Below, piece after piece: positions 23,356-35,615 of a stretch of DNA of 64,000 nt (the stretch's first letter is position 1; each line of letters starts with the position of its first letter). The notes under the pieces were generated by a model, which was not told the DNA's origin, did no database searches, and saw only the letters and a program-made list of their open reading frames with translations. Both the position numbers and the translations under genes were made by a program. The DNA lies in contig JABYQN010000003.1 in NCBI GenBank assembly GCA_022606135.1, positions 682,001-746,000 on the forward strand, written 5' to 3'. This DNA is from Fomes fomentarius (lineage: Eukaryota > Basidiomycota > Agaricomycetes > Polyporales > Polyporaceae).

Positions 23356-26316
23356 ATGTTCAGAGGAGGCCAGCCGAATCCATACGACGAAATAGTCGGT
23401 AAGCAGCGTCCATCTATATCTCCGACTGCGCGGGAAACAAGGCAACAGAGTCTCAATCCCTCCGTAGCGAAGACTACCGACGAGAATCTGACCAGTGAGA
23501 ACTGGGAGCTCATTTTGAATCTATGCGACAAGGTCCAGGAGGAGGGGGAGCAAGGGTGGGTTATTTCTGACGTTGGGCACAGTGTTGGTGTTACTGATTG
23601 TCGACTCATCTTAGAGCACGCAATGTCATCGCGGCATCGCTGAAGCGTCTTACGCATCGAAACCCCAATGTCCAATTGTATACCCTAACATTGGTTGAAG
23701 CCCTGTCCAAGAATTGTGGGCTCGAAATTCACAGGGAGATCTCATCTCGGGCATTCACTCAGGGCCTAGAGAAGCTCGTTACAGATAGGGTACGTCCTGA
23801 GGACCTCTGTCGTGCTGCTATGATCTCACTTTGCTGCCCCAGACGACCCATGATAGGGTCCGCAGGCGTGCATTGAACCTGGTGGCGATATGGTCCGCCG
23901 AGTTTGAGAACGACACTACCCTAGGACTCATGGAGGAGTGTTACGAGAACCTGAAAAACAAAGGTACGACACCAGATGTACAACCTAAACTCCGTAATAC
24001 CTATCTCTTGTGGCTTAGGTTACAAGTTTGAAACACCCAATGAACCGCCCCCTCCCGACGTCGACGATGAGGTCCGCCGTCGAGAGGAAGAGGAACTTCA
24101 GCGGGCCCTCGAGATCTCCATGCAGGACAAGGGCGGGAGGTCCCAGTGGCAAGCCTATTCTTTGGCATCTTCAAGTGGGGCGGGAGGCTCTAGCACGGGT
24201 AATACTCAGCAAGCATCCTCGTCTACTGTCCCGGGGCCCTCCGCTGCGGTTTCTCGCTCTGCGACAATCTCGTCTCAGCCTCCCACATACGGAGGCTATG
24301 TTCCATCATCCGCAACCCCGGCCATCTCTGCGGTTGAGACCGTTGGGTCTTCGACGGTCACTACAGCTGTTGCCACGAGCGCGTCGCCTGTTTCTGCGCA
24401 GTCCTCTCAAGATAGCATTCCTATCGTCACTCGCGTCCGTGCACTCCACACGTTTGAACCAACAGAGCCGGGAGAGCTTGCTTTCGAGAAAGGTGACATC
24501 ATCAAGGTCGTGGATCGTAATTACAAGGATTGGTGGCGTGGGCAACTGAAGGGACGCACTGGCATTTTTCCAGTCAACTATGTTGTGCGTATATCCATCT
24601 CTTATCCTTCCGGTACTCTATCGAACTATGATACATTAGGAACCTCTACCGGAACCTACTGCCGCAGAGATAGCTCGTGAAGCGGAACAAGAGGCAGCGG
24701 TGTTTTCACAGGCTGCTAATGTTGATCGTCTTCTCACGATGCTTCGCAACATGGACCCAGCTAGGGATAACTTAGCTGACAACGAGGAAATACAGGTACG
24801 CCTTGATTTGTAATCGTGAGATTTGTCGATTGACACTATGTTCAAAGGAACTCTATCGGTCTTGCATGTCACTGCGACCGAAGATTGTGAAGTTGATTGA
24901 TAAGTACAGCCAGAAGCGAGGTTTGTTGTTTGACCACATGACATCATTGAGGGGGGGAAACTGACTAGTGGCGTTTTCAAAGCCGACTTGGTATCTATGA
25001 ATGAGACTTTTGTGAAGGCAAGAACGATATTCGACGGGATGATGGAGGAGAGTCTGGCACGTCACACTGGTGGTATGTCAGATGTACATTTCTGCTGTGA
25101 GGACATTCTGGTTGATGCGCTCCTGCATAGTCTACGATAGTCGTCCTCCCTATGCGCAGACTCCCAACCAGCCTTACGGCAGACCGGATTCTCGTGCTCA
25201 TCAGGACTACCATCCGCCTGGTGGCTCACAGATCGCCCCTGGTGGCCCCCAGGCATATGGCTGGAACCCCTCAGTATACGAGCAACCGGGCTATAACGCT
25301 TACCCTGCTCCCCCTGCCGCGTATCCCCCTGCTGCTGAGAGTCCATATGCACACGGGCCACCGCCGCAACCTTACGTGGACCCCAACGCATACGCCGCAG
25401 TGCGTCCACAGTCCGTTTACAGTCAACCCCCACCACAGGGATATCCTGGTCCCGGTCCAGTACCGTACGGCGCTCCTGTGGAACCGCAAGGTTATCCCGC
25501 CAGTGCTGCTCAGCATCCACCGCAGCAGCTTGGTCCCCAACCAGTGCCTCACGCCGCGCCTGAGCCGACGCCGCAGCCCCAGATATATCCTCAGCCTGGT
25601 ACACAACCAGAACAACATCAGCCTCAGGTGTATCCCCAAGTTAGTGTTCAGCCAGAGCCCCAGCCCCAAGCGCAGGGACAACAACAGTTGCAGGGACAAT
25701 CCCAGGCGCCGCCCCATACTCAATACGAAGCTCAACCGCAGACGCAATCTCAGACTCAAGATCAGCCGCACCAGCAGTCTCAGTCTCAGCCCCAGCCTCA
25801 GCAAGCCGCGCAGCAATCCTCGTCGCAACAGAGCGGCCCGCCGTACGTGTACGACCCGAACGCCACGTACGCAGACCCGAATGTGCAAGCGTGGGCCCAA
25901 TACTATGCGCATGGCGGCACAGACCCCACCGGTTCGGTGTACTTCATCTCCATCCCTGGCGTGAAGGAGGGCCCGCCGGCCGCTGCCCCCACGCCGTCTC
26001 GCAATCAGTCCACCGACTCTGTCACGCAGGATGGTACTCCCGTCGCTCAGGTCGGGCAGGTTGCCCCGCTTAACGTTAACAAAACGCACGCTACCGAGCC
26101 CGCTGGTGGTCAGCTGTCGCAGGTTGCGGCGACCCCTCCTGCGTATGGGGCGTCGCCATATGCACCCGCGGGCCTACATCTCCTGTAGCGGCAGAGGGTC
26201 CCCCTCTTGCCGGGCAGCCGTATTATGGGCTCCCGAACCAATTTGGTAACCTGGAGATCAATGGAGATGACAGGCAGAATGGTCAAGCAGGTTTTGGACC
26301 GCAAGTGGGAGCGTAG
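23356..26316 (+). CDS. HSE1: ESCRT-0 subunit Hse1 (STAM/Hbp homologue), with a frameshift near the C-terminus
   Basis: With Vps27, Hse1 recognises ubiquitinated cargo on endosomes and starts its sorting into multivesicular bodies. Domains in order: VHS (about 15-145, from ATDENLTSENWELILNLCDK), a UIM-like helix (RREEEELQRALEISMQDKG), an SH3 domain (VRALHTFEPTEPGELAFEKG, DWWRGQLKGRTGIFPVNYV) and a GAT-type helical region (FSQAANVDRLLTMLRNMDP, IVKLIDKYSQKR). A very long Pro/Gln/Tyr-rich tail follows (about 25140-25850). Eight or more introns are visible. In the present frame the protein stops at 26188. One extra G in the run at 26170-26172 would continue it through a PTSPVAAEG segment to a stop at 26314-26316, which I judge the real end. 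Confidence 0.9.
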
Positions 26317-26457
26317 GAAAGATTGGACTTGGTTCTCGTAGGCAAGATTACACGCGTGCGAGCTTATATATGCTTTCTACTTGTGGACTTTGCGACATAT
26401 TCTCTATCGTCGCACACAACAGTTTCAATCAGTGGGGATGGTGTACCCAGAAAAGAT

Positions 26458-26557
26458 TGCTCAGAGTGAGAATCGAACTCACGACCTCAGGTTTACCCAC
26501 GAAGTGTGGTCATGTCATTGCATGAGACCTGCGCTCTACCGATTGAGCTATCCAAGC
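26458..26557 (-). tRNA. tRNA-Met (elongator, anticodon CAT) with an intron
   Basis: On the minus strand a full cloverleaf can be drawn. The acceptor GCTTGGA pairs with TCTGAGC and is followed by discriminator A. The D-arm is GCTC...GAGC. The anticodon stem CAGGT pairs with ACCTG, with CAT at 26522-26524. The T-arm is GTGAG-TTCGATT-CTCAC. An insert of about 27 bases sits just 3' of the anticodon, at the standard position for nuclear tRNA introns. The sequence resembles elongator rather than initiator tRNA-Met. Confidence 0.88.
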
Positions 26558-26878
26558 TTGTACGTAATAGGTACCGCGCTTAACTCATCCGTGTAGACGC
26601 TCGTTTTGTCAGGGCGGCTATTGCACTTGTATATAACTTCGTCGGTACTTATCTGGTAAGTAGATATATCGACCTGGACCACGCTTTCTATCTCCGTCTT
26701 TGTCTTCAACTGATCCAGCTTGCACGGATGCAATCAAAACTTTGATACTGGCATAAACAAGAGAAGCGGACGCCACCGTTACGAATGCGCTGGAGCCTCG
26801 TGTACCTGTGAAGTCATCCTGAACCCCGCTACAAGTCAGCGCACTCCTATCTCACTCCTGACCACCTATCCTCGCAAC
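26558..26878. other. Upstream region of the anoctamin gene and tRNA
   Basis: About 320 bases between the 5' end of the minus-strand tRNA and the IST2-like ATG. An in-frame extension upstream of that ATG exists (from 26720) but is probably leader. Nothing else was recognised. Confidence 0.4.
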
Positions 26879-29367
26879 ATGGCTCCTCACGTAGATCTCG
26901 TTCTGGTATTCCGCTCGTCGCCAGGGAAGGTACTCTCGAAACCGCAGGCAAGGGAGAATGCAAGACAGGCCACTGAACAGTACACGCGCCTCCTTGAGGT
27001 TCTGAAGAATGGTCGTCTCGACGTTGTAGGGAAGAGGGGCGAGCAGGAGGGCCAGTTGCTCGTCCTACTACATTGCCCCGAGAACACATTGAAGCAGCTG
27101 GTGGAAAGGGAAAGGTGCGTCCTGTGTGCCTCATGTTACCTGGCTCGTCTTCATCTTTGCTACAGGTATTCCGACTTCTTATGCGGGCTACCGACTACAA
27201 ATCCTACGGGCGCAAGAGACCTCACGGGTGAACCACTCACTCCCGCGGACCGACTGCGCCTCGTCTATACCTATGTGACAGCCACCCCCGGTGATGGTGG
27301 GCTCGGTGTGGCGCCTGGTTCGTCAAACTGGGACCGCGTCGAGTCCGTTATGGTTCTCCACGACCACGAGTTCAACGAAGCCTGGATTCGCTCCTGGACC
27401 ACACGCCAGTTAGGCTTCCCCAAGTTCGACAAGATTCGGGAGCAGGTATGCCATCAAATCTCTCTGTGTTGGCCTCGTATCTTGACTTTCCCCTTCAGTT
27501 TGGAGAAGCCGTGGCGCTGTACTTCCACTTCCTCTCCTTCTACACGAAACAACTCATGTTTATCTCTGCGGTCGGCATCTTATTCTACTTCTATGCTCTA
27601 CCTTACTCCAACCTCTACTCCTCCATCCTCCTTCTGTGGTCAATTACTTTCGTAGAATGGTGGCGCATCAAGCAGCGTCAACTGTCGGTGCGATGGGGAA
27701 CAAAGGGTTCATTCCGGGTCGAGAAGCGTAGGGCTCAGTATGTTCCGCTCTCGTGGTGGCGGAAGGATTTGAGAGCCCTCGCAAGCTTGCCCGTCATCTT
27801 GTTCTTCGCTTCGGTGTTAGCTGTCCTCCTGACAGCCATCTTCGTATTCGAGGCATTTGTCACCCACCTGTACACAGGCCCCGGCCACAAGCTGATCGTG
27901 AGTTGTGTCCATCCAGCTTTCGCGGTGGTTACTAATGCCAGTACAGGGATTCAGCCCAACGATTCTATTCACTGCCCTTGTTCCGCGGCTCCTTAGCATC
28001 TATCACTCGTATGCGGTTTCTTTCACTAACTGGGAAAACCATGGCCACCAGTCTACGCACGATGCGTCACTCACGGTCAAGACTTTCAGTCTATCAGCCA
28101 TTGTCGCCTATCTTGGTATTGCCCTGTCTGCTTTCGTCTATGTGCCCTTCGGTGAAGAGGTTATGACTCTTGTCCAATCCTACCTCTTCCACGGCGACTC
28201 CACTGCGAAGACCTGGTTCGATTCTATCCTTTCCGCCTTACCCTCAAATGTTACCGCGTCTTTCAATAGTACCACGCCCAGTAAAGGCGCTAATACCACC
28301 ACGACAAATCGCACCTTCTGGGAGCGCGACAGCTTGAACGCTCGAACAAAGCTTAACCCGAAACGCCTCCAGGATCAGATGTTCGCATTCACCGTTACGA
28401 ATCAGGTGGTGAACACCTTCCTCGAGATCGGACTTCCGTTCGTGCTACGTGCCATCGCGTCCATCCGCAGTGGGAAAGGTCTTTCGCTTGCTGCACCAGC
28501 TGCTGGCGCTGGTAATAGCAACAGTATCGGTGGTAAGAAGAAGCGTGTCATGTTCGAAGATCAGTCCGCCGACTCAGAAGTAGAACGGCTAGCGATTCAG
28601 GGCGAGGAGCGCGAATTCATGGACGGGGTCAAGAAAGAAGTCGCACTGCCGGCCTACGATCTGTTCGCGGACTACAGCGAAATGGTGACGCAGTTTGGCT
28701 ATGTGTCACTGTGGTCAACCATATGGCCTCTCGCCCCAGGTATGTACATGAATGGTCCATGTTAAGATGAATGTGGAAAGGTAGCTGATCTTCGTTGTCC
28801 GTAGTCATGGCGCTCGTGAACAACTGGTTGGAATTGCGGTCTGACGCATTCAAGATAACTGTCCACGTCCGGCGACCCATCCCGACGCGGACAGATACGA
28901 TTGGGCCGTGGCTGGACACGCTGACGTTCCTTACCTGGATGGCCGCGCTGACCAATTCTGCGCTCGTGTATCTGTTCCGGCCAAGCGACCAATGCAAGCC
29001 GGTGGGCACCTCACTCTCGCACTCGCATCATCACTTCAGCAGACCTGACTCGTCGACGAAGCAGCTGCTGGGCTCTGCGCTCCTCATCGCGTTCGGAGCC
29101 TCGCATGGATACATCCTCCTCCGCATGCTTGTGCGCCACTCGCTCGAGCGTGTGCTCTGGCGCGGAAGCACGGAGGAACGCGAAGCTGAAAGAACCGAGA
29201 CGGTCGTGAAGGAACAGTATCTCCGGAGTCTCGGAGTGGTTGGGGTGGCGGACGCTGAGAACAAAGCTAGTGGGGGCGGGGCGGGTGCGGATGCGGGTGA
29301 ATCGTCGGCGTTTTGGAGCCATGACGAGGGGCTGGATGAGCTCAGTCGGGGCACGAAGGAAGCGTAG
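26879..29367 (+). CDS. IST2: Anoctamin (TMEM16) family protein, Ist2-like
   Basis: This is a fungal TMEM16 homologue. Family members are lipid scramblases or ion channels; yeast Ist2 tethers ER to plasma membrane. The soluble N-terminus starts MAPHVDLVLVFRSSPGK and includes LRLVYTYVTAT. The membrane part begins at FGEAVALYFHFLSFYTKQLMF, with WSITFVEWWRIKQRQLSVRWG, the NPKRLQDQMFAFTVTNQVVN cytosolic segment and EYSEMVTQFGYV-like DYSEMVTQFGYVSLWS, then LVNNWLELRSDAFKI, which carries the acidic residues of the calcium/lipid region. Introns lie near 27117-27166, 27447-27499, 27899-27945 and 28741-28803. The ATG at 26879 starts the conserved region. The tail after the last helix is short and acidic, without the polybasic plasma-membrane-binding end of yeast Ist2. 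Confidence 0.88.
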
Positions 29368-30635
29368 GTTTGATGCCGCGGCGGGGGTAGCAACGGTTGT
29401 GGGCGATAGACAGTACTTTTGGACGTCCCCTGTACGTTATATTCTGATACTCGTGCATGATATGCGCCGGAGATGGTTATTCTGTGCTTCGTGCACCCCG
29501 AGCACACCGCTCGCTATCTGCCAGGTATCTAGAACCCACTAAGCGCCGTGTAAGGGTGGCTGGCGAGACTTCGAAGCACATTGATGACCTTCTCGAGGGA
29601 TCTATACCTTCCCAAGTTCTCTTTGTTACCTCGGAAGATTGAGACCAGTAGTGTAATGGGTGCAAACAATGCGGTTCTCTGAACTCTTCCTCCATTCTGG
29701 GTGTGGTTCCTTGCGCGATGCTGTCCAGGCCCGCGTCTTTGCGCTTCGAGTTGGTGTCAAGCGGTCGCACCGGGTTCGTAATATATAGAAGCAAGGACTC
29801 GAGGAAGGCATTCACTATAAAATACTAATTCCCATAATCAAGAACATATACCGAGTTCGTTGGGACCAGCCTGCTTGGCTTCCCAGAGCCCTCTGAGTCG
29901 AGACGTCGCCGCGTTGTGTACACGTGCTGATGCTCCGGCAATGAAAGAGGGCTTCAACGATTGGGGGGCGTGGGGAGTGTCAAGTAAGAGTGGGTGGTGA
30001 AGATATCGATCTGCTGGCTGTTGAAACGTTGATGGATTGAGAAGCTCGGAGAACGGAGCGGACTATAGAGTGATATGTGGATGGTGGGAATTTCATTTTG
30101 GCAGATTGCCAGGCACGGCGCGGAGCTGCGAGGCGGCCAACGACGAACACGACGACGACCGCGCCCGCCCTTGCCGAATTTCCTTCCCCATTCGCTCGCT
30201 GACCTGGCAACACTCGGCCCTCGACGTCCTGTTGCCGTCCTGTCTTTCCTCTTCTCCCATCTCCTCGACCTCGACCTCGACCTCGACATCCTCCATCGCG
30301 CGCCTGTCTACCACCCTGCCATCCTGCCATCCTCACTCTAATACACATCCTGATCTTGCGCGACGCCCCCACTTTCATTGCTGCATACCCTTCGTCGTCT
30401 TCTCGTGTTCTGGACACCGCTGGGACGTACTTCATTTCGGTTGCAATCATGTCGGTCATTTTCTTTTCCCTTGGCCACCTCCCGCAGCTCTCACACATTC
30501 CCCAGGCTCAATTAGCCGTGCTAGATCCATTTCGACTACTCTGCATCTCCTTGTAACCTTTGGTACCGTTTCAAAAGTAAGCATCCCTTTCCCTACCCGC
30601 TACCCCGCACAAGGACCTTTCAACGGTTGTTTACC
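29368..30635. other. Upstream region of the serine-rich gene
   Basis: About 1.27 kb. Its plus strand becomes strongly pyrimidine-rich from about 30200 and holds a (CTCGAC)4 hexamer array at 30264-30287. That composition resembles a long 5' leader. Long open frames here on both strands are low in complexity and I treat them as shadows. Confidence 0.4.
30264..30287 (+). repeat. Hexamer microsatellite (CTCGAC)4
   Basis: Four perfect tandem copies of CTCGAC in the pyrimidine-rich leader upstream of the serine-rich gene. Confidence 0.8.
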
Positions 30636-33600
30636 ATGTCCTCCCATCCCGTGTCATCCTGCAGTATGTCGGCACAGTACGACCTTGCCCGCCCTGCGAA
30701 GCAGGCATATTCCATGGACACCACTAGACTGCATATGGCCAGCACAACTGCGTCCTACCTCCCCTCTCACAATCAGACTTCCTCCTTCCGGCGAATGCCG
30801 GTCCAGTCCACCTCGCTCCCTCACACCTCATGGCTTTCCGAAGCGGGCGAATTCAATCCACCTGCGTCCTTCTCTCAGACATACCTCGGTGTCGGTGTAT
30901 CTGCTCCAGGAAGCGACTCGATAATCAGTGCTGGTTCCTCAAGCCATACAATACCACGTGCCCGCTCTCGAGACTATCTCTCGACTAGCCCTGTGTCTCC
31001 CCCACCGCCGTCGGGCTCTCACACGCAGTCCCGGCATACCCCCAGCCCCATATTGTCGCCATCGCATACACTCCACCCTTCGCGATCTTTTACAGTTTCA
31101 GGCCCACACAAGACGTCTGGGATGTCTTCCGACCGCGATGCCAGCGGCCACCTCGACATGAAACGTCTCATGAGCAAACCTGCGAGGCAAACTCCCTCTG
31201 GTTCGCTTTCCCTTCCTTCTGACTCAGAGCGTTCCGCAGATGCTTCCAGTCGAGTCCTTCCAGCCCGGCGTCCCAGTGATGGCACCGTATCTCGACCCCC
31301 GCTCTCCAAGAGCGCGAGCTCGTCTCGCGAGAAGATGTCGTTGCATGTGAACACTAGCGGGTTGCATTCATCATCGGCACCTCCACACAGTCACTCGTCG
31401 TCGTCGTCACCGGAGCGCAAACCCGACGTGCAGTCCACTAAGCCAGTCCGTAACGTTCTGCGGCGCCGGCCAAGTTCACGTTCTAAGCCTCCTGCGCCTA
31501 GCCCTGGTATTATGCACGCTCGCGCTGCGACCGATGATCTTGCCATGTCATCTCGATCTGCATCGGCGAAGCACCAGACCTATGCCCGTGACGACGCCGC
31601 CTTCCCTTCTCGCGCGAGCCGCCCGACGACCTCCCCCTCTACCTCCGCCGCGCGCCCTAGCGCGTCACTGCGATCAAAGGTGTCATCGCCTACCCCGAGG
31701 AGCCCTCCGGTTCTCGCAAGCCTAACCCCTGCTGGCGCTGTCGCTCTTGCATATAAACGACAAGAACAGCGTCGAGAAGAGCTTGCGGAGACAGCTTCCT
31801 TCAACGAGGCTTATCAGCCACCTTCCAACTCCGGGAAAGCCGTTGGACCTTCTCCTCACCGGCAAGAAACGTCCAACGAGTCCAATGGTATGGTCGACGG
31901 AGATGAAGGCCAGGGTGGAGGGCCGTACTACACGGTGTTCGGTAGTTCATCCGGTCGGATGGTCGCTGTTGGTGGCCCGCATGATGTCGACTGGCATCTT
32001 CCAGGGAACGATACCCGCAGCACAGTCTCGGTCAATGGAAGGTCTGCATCTGTCAGCGGCTCGCGGAGCTTGTCGAGGAAGGTTTCTGGTTCGTTCAAGC
32101 GGGTAACGGGCTCGATCAAGCGTGAGAGGGACCACCGCGAACCTTCAGCTGTACAGCGAGACACAGAAGGTTTGAATAGCTCAATGGGTCGCAGTAGTCC
32201 TTCTCAGGCCCAGGCCAGGGGCGTGCGGAAACCCGTGACCCTAGACACAGCTCTGGAGGGGAGGAATAGTCCCAAGGGTTCACGCTCACCCACAGCTAGT
32301 TCCGCGACGAAGAGCAACGCATCACCTCACGAGGATTACTCCGTGTCACGTCAGGGGAAGGTGAAGGGTAAGGATCGAGACGACGAACTATCACCTGGGG
32401 GAAGTGGTGGAAACTCGTGAAGCGGATCAGCACAGGTGGCCTTCGCGACAAGTACCAGCAGGATCCCGCACCACCGCCGGTGCCTGCGTTGCCGCAGTAT
32501 CTTTCGTCCCTGACGCCCTCGAGGACCACGATGGAGATTGCCAGCCGCAACATGCATGGAGAGGAAGTCAGCGAGAACGGTGTGCTCTTGCGCAGATTCA
32601 TGCAGTCGCGAGCGTCGATGTCTGGTGTACGCCCTAACCTATCTCCCAAACCCCCATCATCGGGTTCGTCGCGGCCGAGCACTAGCAATGGTACAATCGG
32701 ACCCTCTTCCACGGGGAACACTGCTAAGAGCCGTGCGAGCATCTCTGGACATCGTCCGGGCACTACCACAGGCTCGTCGTCGCCTCACTCTTCGGAGATG
32801 GCATCGTCGGGCTTCTCCAACTCCCATCGCGTCGCGTCTGCGCGGTCTTCCATTTCTTCGTATGGTGAGGAGATTCCCCCCGTGCCGAAGAATGTCGGAC
32901 AGTACATCATGTCGCCTAGTGAGCTGTCTCGCATGGCAAAGACATCTCCCGAGCATGCATCACCGTCACCGTCGCAATCCAAACGTGCCCGCATGACGAG
33001 TCGTGCTCACACGGCGCCGCCAGAGCCACTCAAGCCACTCAAGCCGAGTGAGGAGTCGTCTCCTGAGGACCGTAGTGTCCCTTCTCTACCCCTTCCCCCA
33101 CGTCGGGCAACTACGGGGGCCTACGCCCCCTCGCCGGTCTCTCCGTCGTTCAACCTCGAAGATACGATCAACAACCTCATGCCCCCTCATTCTACAGGCC
33201 CGCCCCCCTAACAGAGTTCGGAATGAAGGAACCACCGCCCCGTCCCAAGCGCAGCTCGCGTCGTGTGCTACCTCCGAACGTTGATATTCCTCCGCGTTCG
33301 CAGTCGATGTCCGCGACGTCGCCACACTCTCCGGCGACGCCGCGAGCTCTGCCACAGGTCCGCGTCAACATCGACCTAGTGCGTCGACCCTCTACAGGAG
33401 CGCTCAGCTACGCGTCTACTGCCAGGCAGATCTCGGCCGGCTCGTCGAACTCCAACTCCAATTCACCTGCTTCGGCGCTCACATCGCCCTCGTCTGCAGT
33501 GTCTCAGAAACGCTCTCCGCTGACATTCCGAGAGATGGAGAGTCCGCGCCATCGGCTCACGGAGAAGGAGAAGGCAGATAGGTGGGAGGACCTGCTTGAG

Positions 33601-33705
33601 CGCAGCGCGCGGGCGGGTGGAACGCTCCACATAGGCGAGTCGCACCTTCTGTCGGACCAACACGACGATGTGTCGTCGTTCCATGGATCTGATTCCGATG
33701 CGTGA
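30636..33705 (+). CDS. Large serine/proline-rich protein of unknown function (two one-base frameshifts)
   Basis: I do not recognise a domain with a known activity. The protein, about 1020 residues, is mostly disordered: Ser/Pro/Arg-rich with many potential phosphosites (RTSP-, SRS- and RPSS-like). One compact, conserved-looking block reads WWKLVKRISTGGLRDKY near 32405-32455. The gene has no obvious intron but is broken into three frames. The breaks fall at a G run (32397-32401) and a C run (33203-33208). One extra base in each gives a single frame through SPGGKWWKLVKRIST and then PPPPLTEFGMKEPPP. It ends at TGA 33703-33705. I start at ATG 30636; 30666 is an alternative. It may be a cytoskeletal or signalling scaffold, but that is only a guess from composition. 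Confidence 0.7.
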
Positions 33706-34123
33706 GGTGTAGAAAGAACATGGCGGGCACGAGCGCGGTCTTGTCTTGTCTTGTCTATGTCATCGCACTAAGTACTGGTACTGAACTAATATACACCGCA
33801 GCACGCATGCTATGCATTGCTTACTTTCTCCATCTGTCTCTAGTGACCGTCCCGCCAGGGTGCGACCAATCTAATGGCGCTATCGTCTTGTGCTGTAGTC
33901 TATTACGCTCTTTTCCGCTATAAGTATACCCGATGCACGATACTAGTATTATTTACTAGCCTCCCCCCCAGCTACATATCACCTCATCCCCCACACATAC
34001 AGGATCTGAACTCCAAACTTCGCGGTACGGGCTACGTAGCTGTTCACCCTCACAACCCCTCTCCTGCCTCGTGGTAGGCTAGTAGCCGAGTGTACATACT
34101 CAGCCACCTTCGCCAACAATAAC
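33706..34123. other. Intergenic region
   Basis: It holds the 3' end of the serine-rich gene and an AT-richer stretch. Nothing recognised. Confidence 0.4.
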
Positions 34124-35615
34124 AATGCATCCGTACAACAACGTATTCGGGGTTAGTGCAGGCTGGCGTGCACATCTAGATAAACCCCCTAAGCGGAGAT
34201 CGTTGCGGTGCCCGTGTCGGCTGACTTGTGGCGGATCCGCGGACTAGATTGGTGCAGGTATGTGCGCTCTGGGGAGATCTGCGGGCGTGGCCTGGACGAG
34301 ACCACATCTCGCTAGAGAACTCGCTTCATTTTTTGATCTCATTCTCAAGCCTGGCGAGGTCGATTGGAGTACATACCAAGTCCCGCAGCCCGCTACTACG
34401 ACTGATGGAAACCAATTGCGAGCCTTGCGAAAATCTGAATAACCCTTAACCCGTCCGAGAGTAGCCTATAGTCGATACCGGCGGGGATTTGGCACTGGCG
34501 CGTGAAAACACGCCGTCCCAAGATAGTCTGGGAGACCAGCCTAGTGGTGCTGAACTCAAGGTAGCTTCGAGAAATGCCCGGGGATACGTACATACCGCGC
34601 CACGTTCGAGGGCACGGGGGTAATGGGCTTCCCTCGACTGGGAAACGGACGTGCCATCCAGAGGACGGGTTCGTGCGGGCGTCCGCAGCGGTTGGTCCTT
34701 GTTCTGCCCGTAGATCAGCTATTCTCTGCCCTCTTTCTGAGAAGGGCTATGTAGCGAAGAGAACGTATCACCCCGGGCTTCCAAACGGTTTACGTAGCTA
34801 TCGCTTATATCATTGGTACTCGCGATGCGCATCTATATCGAGTTCTCGCTCGAGGCAGGACGAGCTGTCCGACCCCAGAAGGAACCCCTCTCTATGTCAC
34901 TTTGGCCGTGGCCGCACACGGCGAGTAGGTCGTCCGCGACGCCCTAAAGACTGAAGACACACGTAGAGAGAGCCAGCAATGCAGCTGAAGAGGACCGCGC
35001 TGCGTCTGAGACGTCGGATGAGGGCGATGAGGGTACAACAGACCTGACCAACCCATGAAAATGAACCATCAGATGAAGGAAGGTCGGCCAAAGTATTCGT
35101 GCTATTTGTGGATGTTCTAGCGCAAGGACTAGCCCGCGAAGCAGTGATACGAAGCAGTATTCTCAAAACGCTATCAATAGAGAAGATCTCCGAAACTGAG
35201 GCCTCCGTCCGCCGATATCTGGGTATGAAAACAATTAATAGAAGGTCCCCGTAGCGTGTATGACGCGCAACAGCGAGGTTCGATTCAGTCCGCCAGTGGT
35301 GGACACCGAGCGAATTCGAGAGCATCTCAAGCGCAGAGCTGGTCCATGGCAATCGGGCGCATATTCTAAATTTGAGTTTGCAGATGAAAATCCGTAAAAG
35401 GATAAATATTGAAGGCCTCATGTACGAGAGCTTGGGTGACGAGACATCGGATGTTATCGGAACCCTGCGCCGGCTTCAGTAAGTTTGCCGGCAGGCATGT
35501 AAGTCAGAGTGGAGACTGTTATAGCTGTGCTCACACAACGGAGATAGCTTTGCATGCGAATGAGGGCGAGTACGAGCAACGCGAGGGCCCTGGAGGTCGG
35601 CGAATGTTGTCTTAA
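34124..35615 (+). CDS. Putative multi-exon gene, unknown product (approximate limits)
   Basis: No long frame exists, but consecutive coding-like blocks in compatible phases are joined by GT-AG introns, which suggests a real gene. Blocks include VPVSADLWRIRGLDWCR, ELASFFDLILKPGEVDW, GDLALARENTPSQDSLGDQ, VMGFPRLGNGRAIQR, TVYVAIAYIIGTRDAHLYR, an acidic NAAEEDRAASETSDEGDE, KVFVLFVDVLAQGLAREA, SPPVVDTERIREHLKRRAG and DETSDVIGTLRRL. Clear introns are a 52-nt one near 34925-34976 and a GTAAGT one starting near 35478. Others are only 32-40 nt, short for this genome, so some joins may be wrong. The start (ATG 34124) and end (35615, or as late as about 35833) are uncertain. No family recognised. It could also be a decaying gene. 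Confidence 0.4.

Noticed and set aside
25271..26089. A 272-codon minus-strand open frame
   Set aside because: It is the mirror of the Pro/Gln-rich HSE1 tail; composition bias keeps both strands open. Its Arg/Leu repeats are an artefact.
30037..30924. A 295-codon plus-strand frame upstream of the serine-rich gene
   Set aside because: It covers the pyrimidine-rich leader and overlaps the real start in another frame; it has no motif and is Ser/Pro/His biased as expected of leader DNA.
34897..35421. A 174-codon minus-strand frame
   Set aside because: The plus strand of the same stretch shows better coding blocks with matching splice sites.
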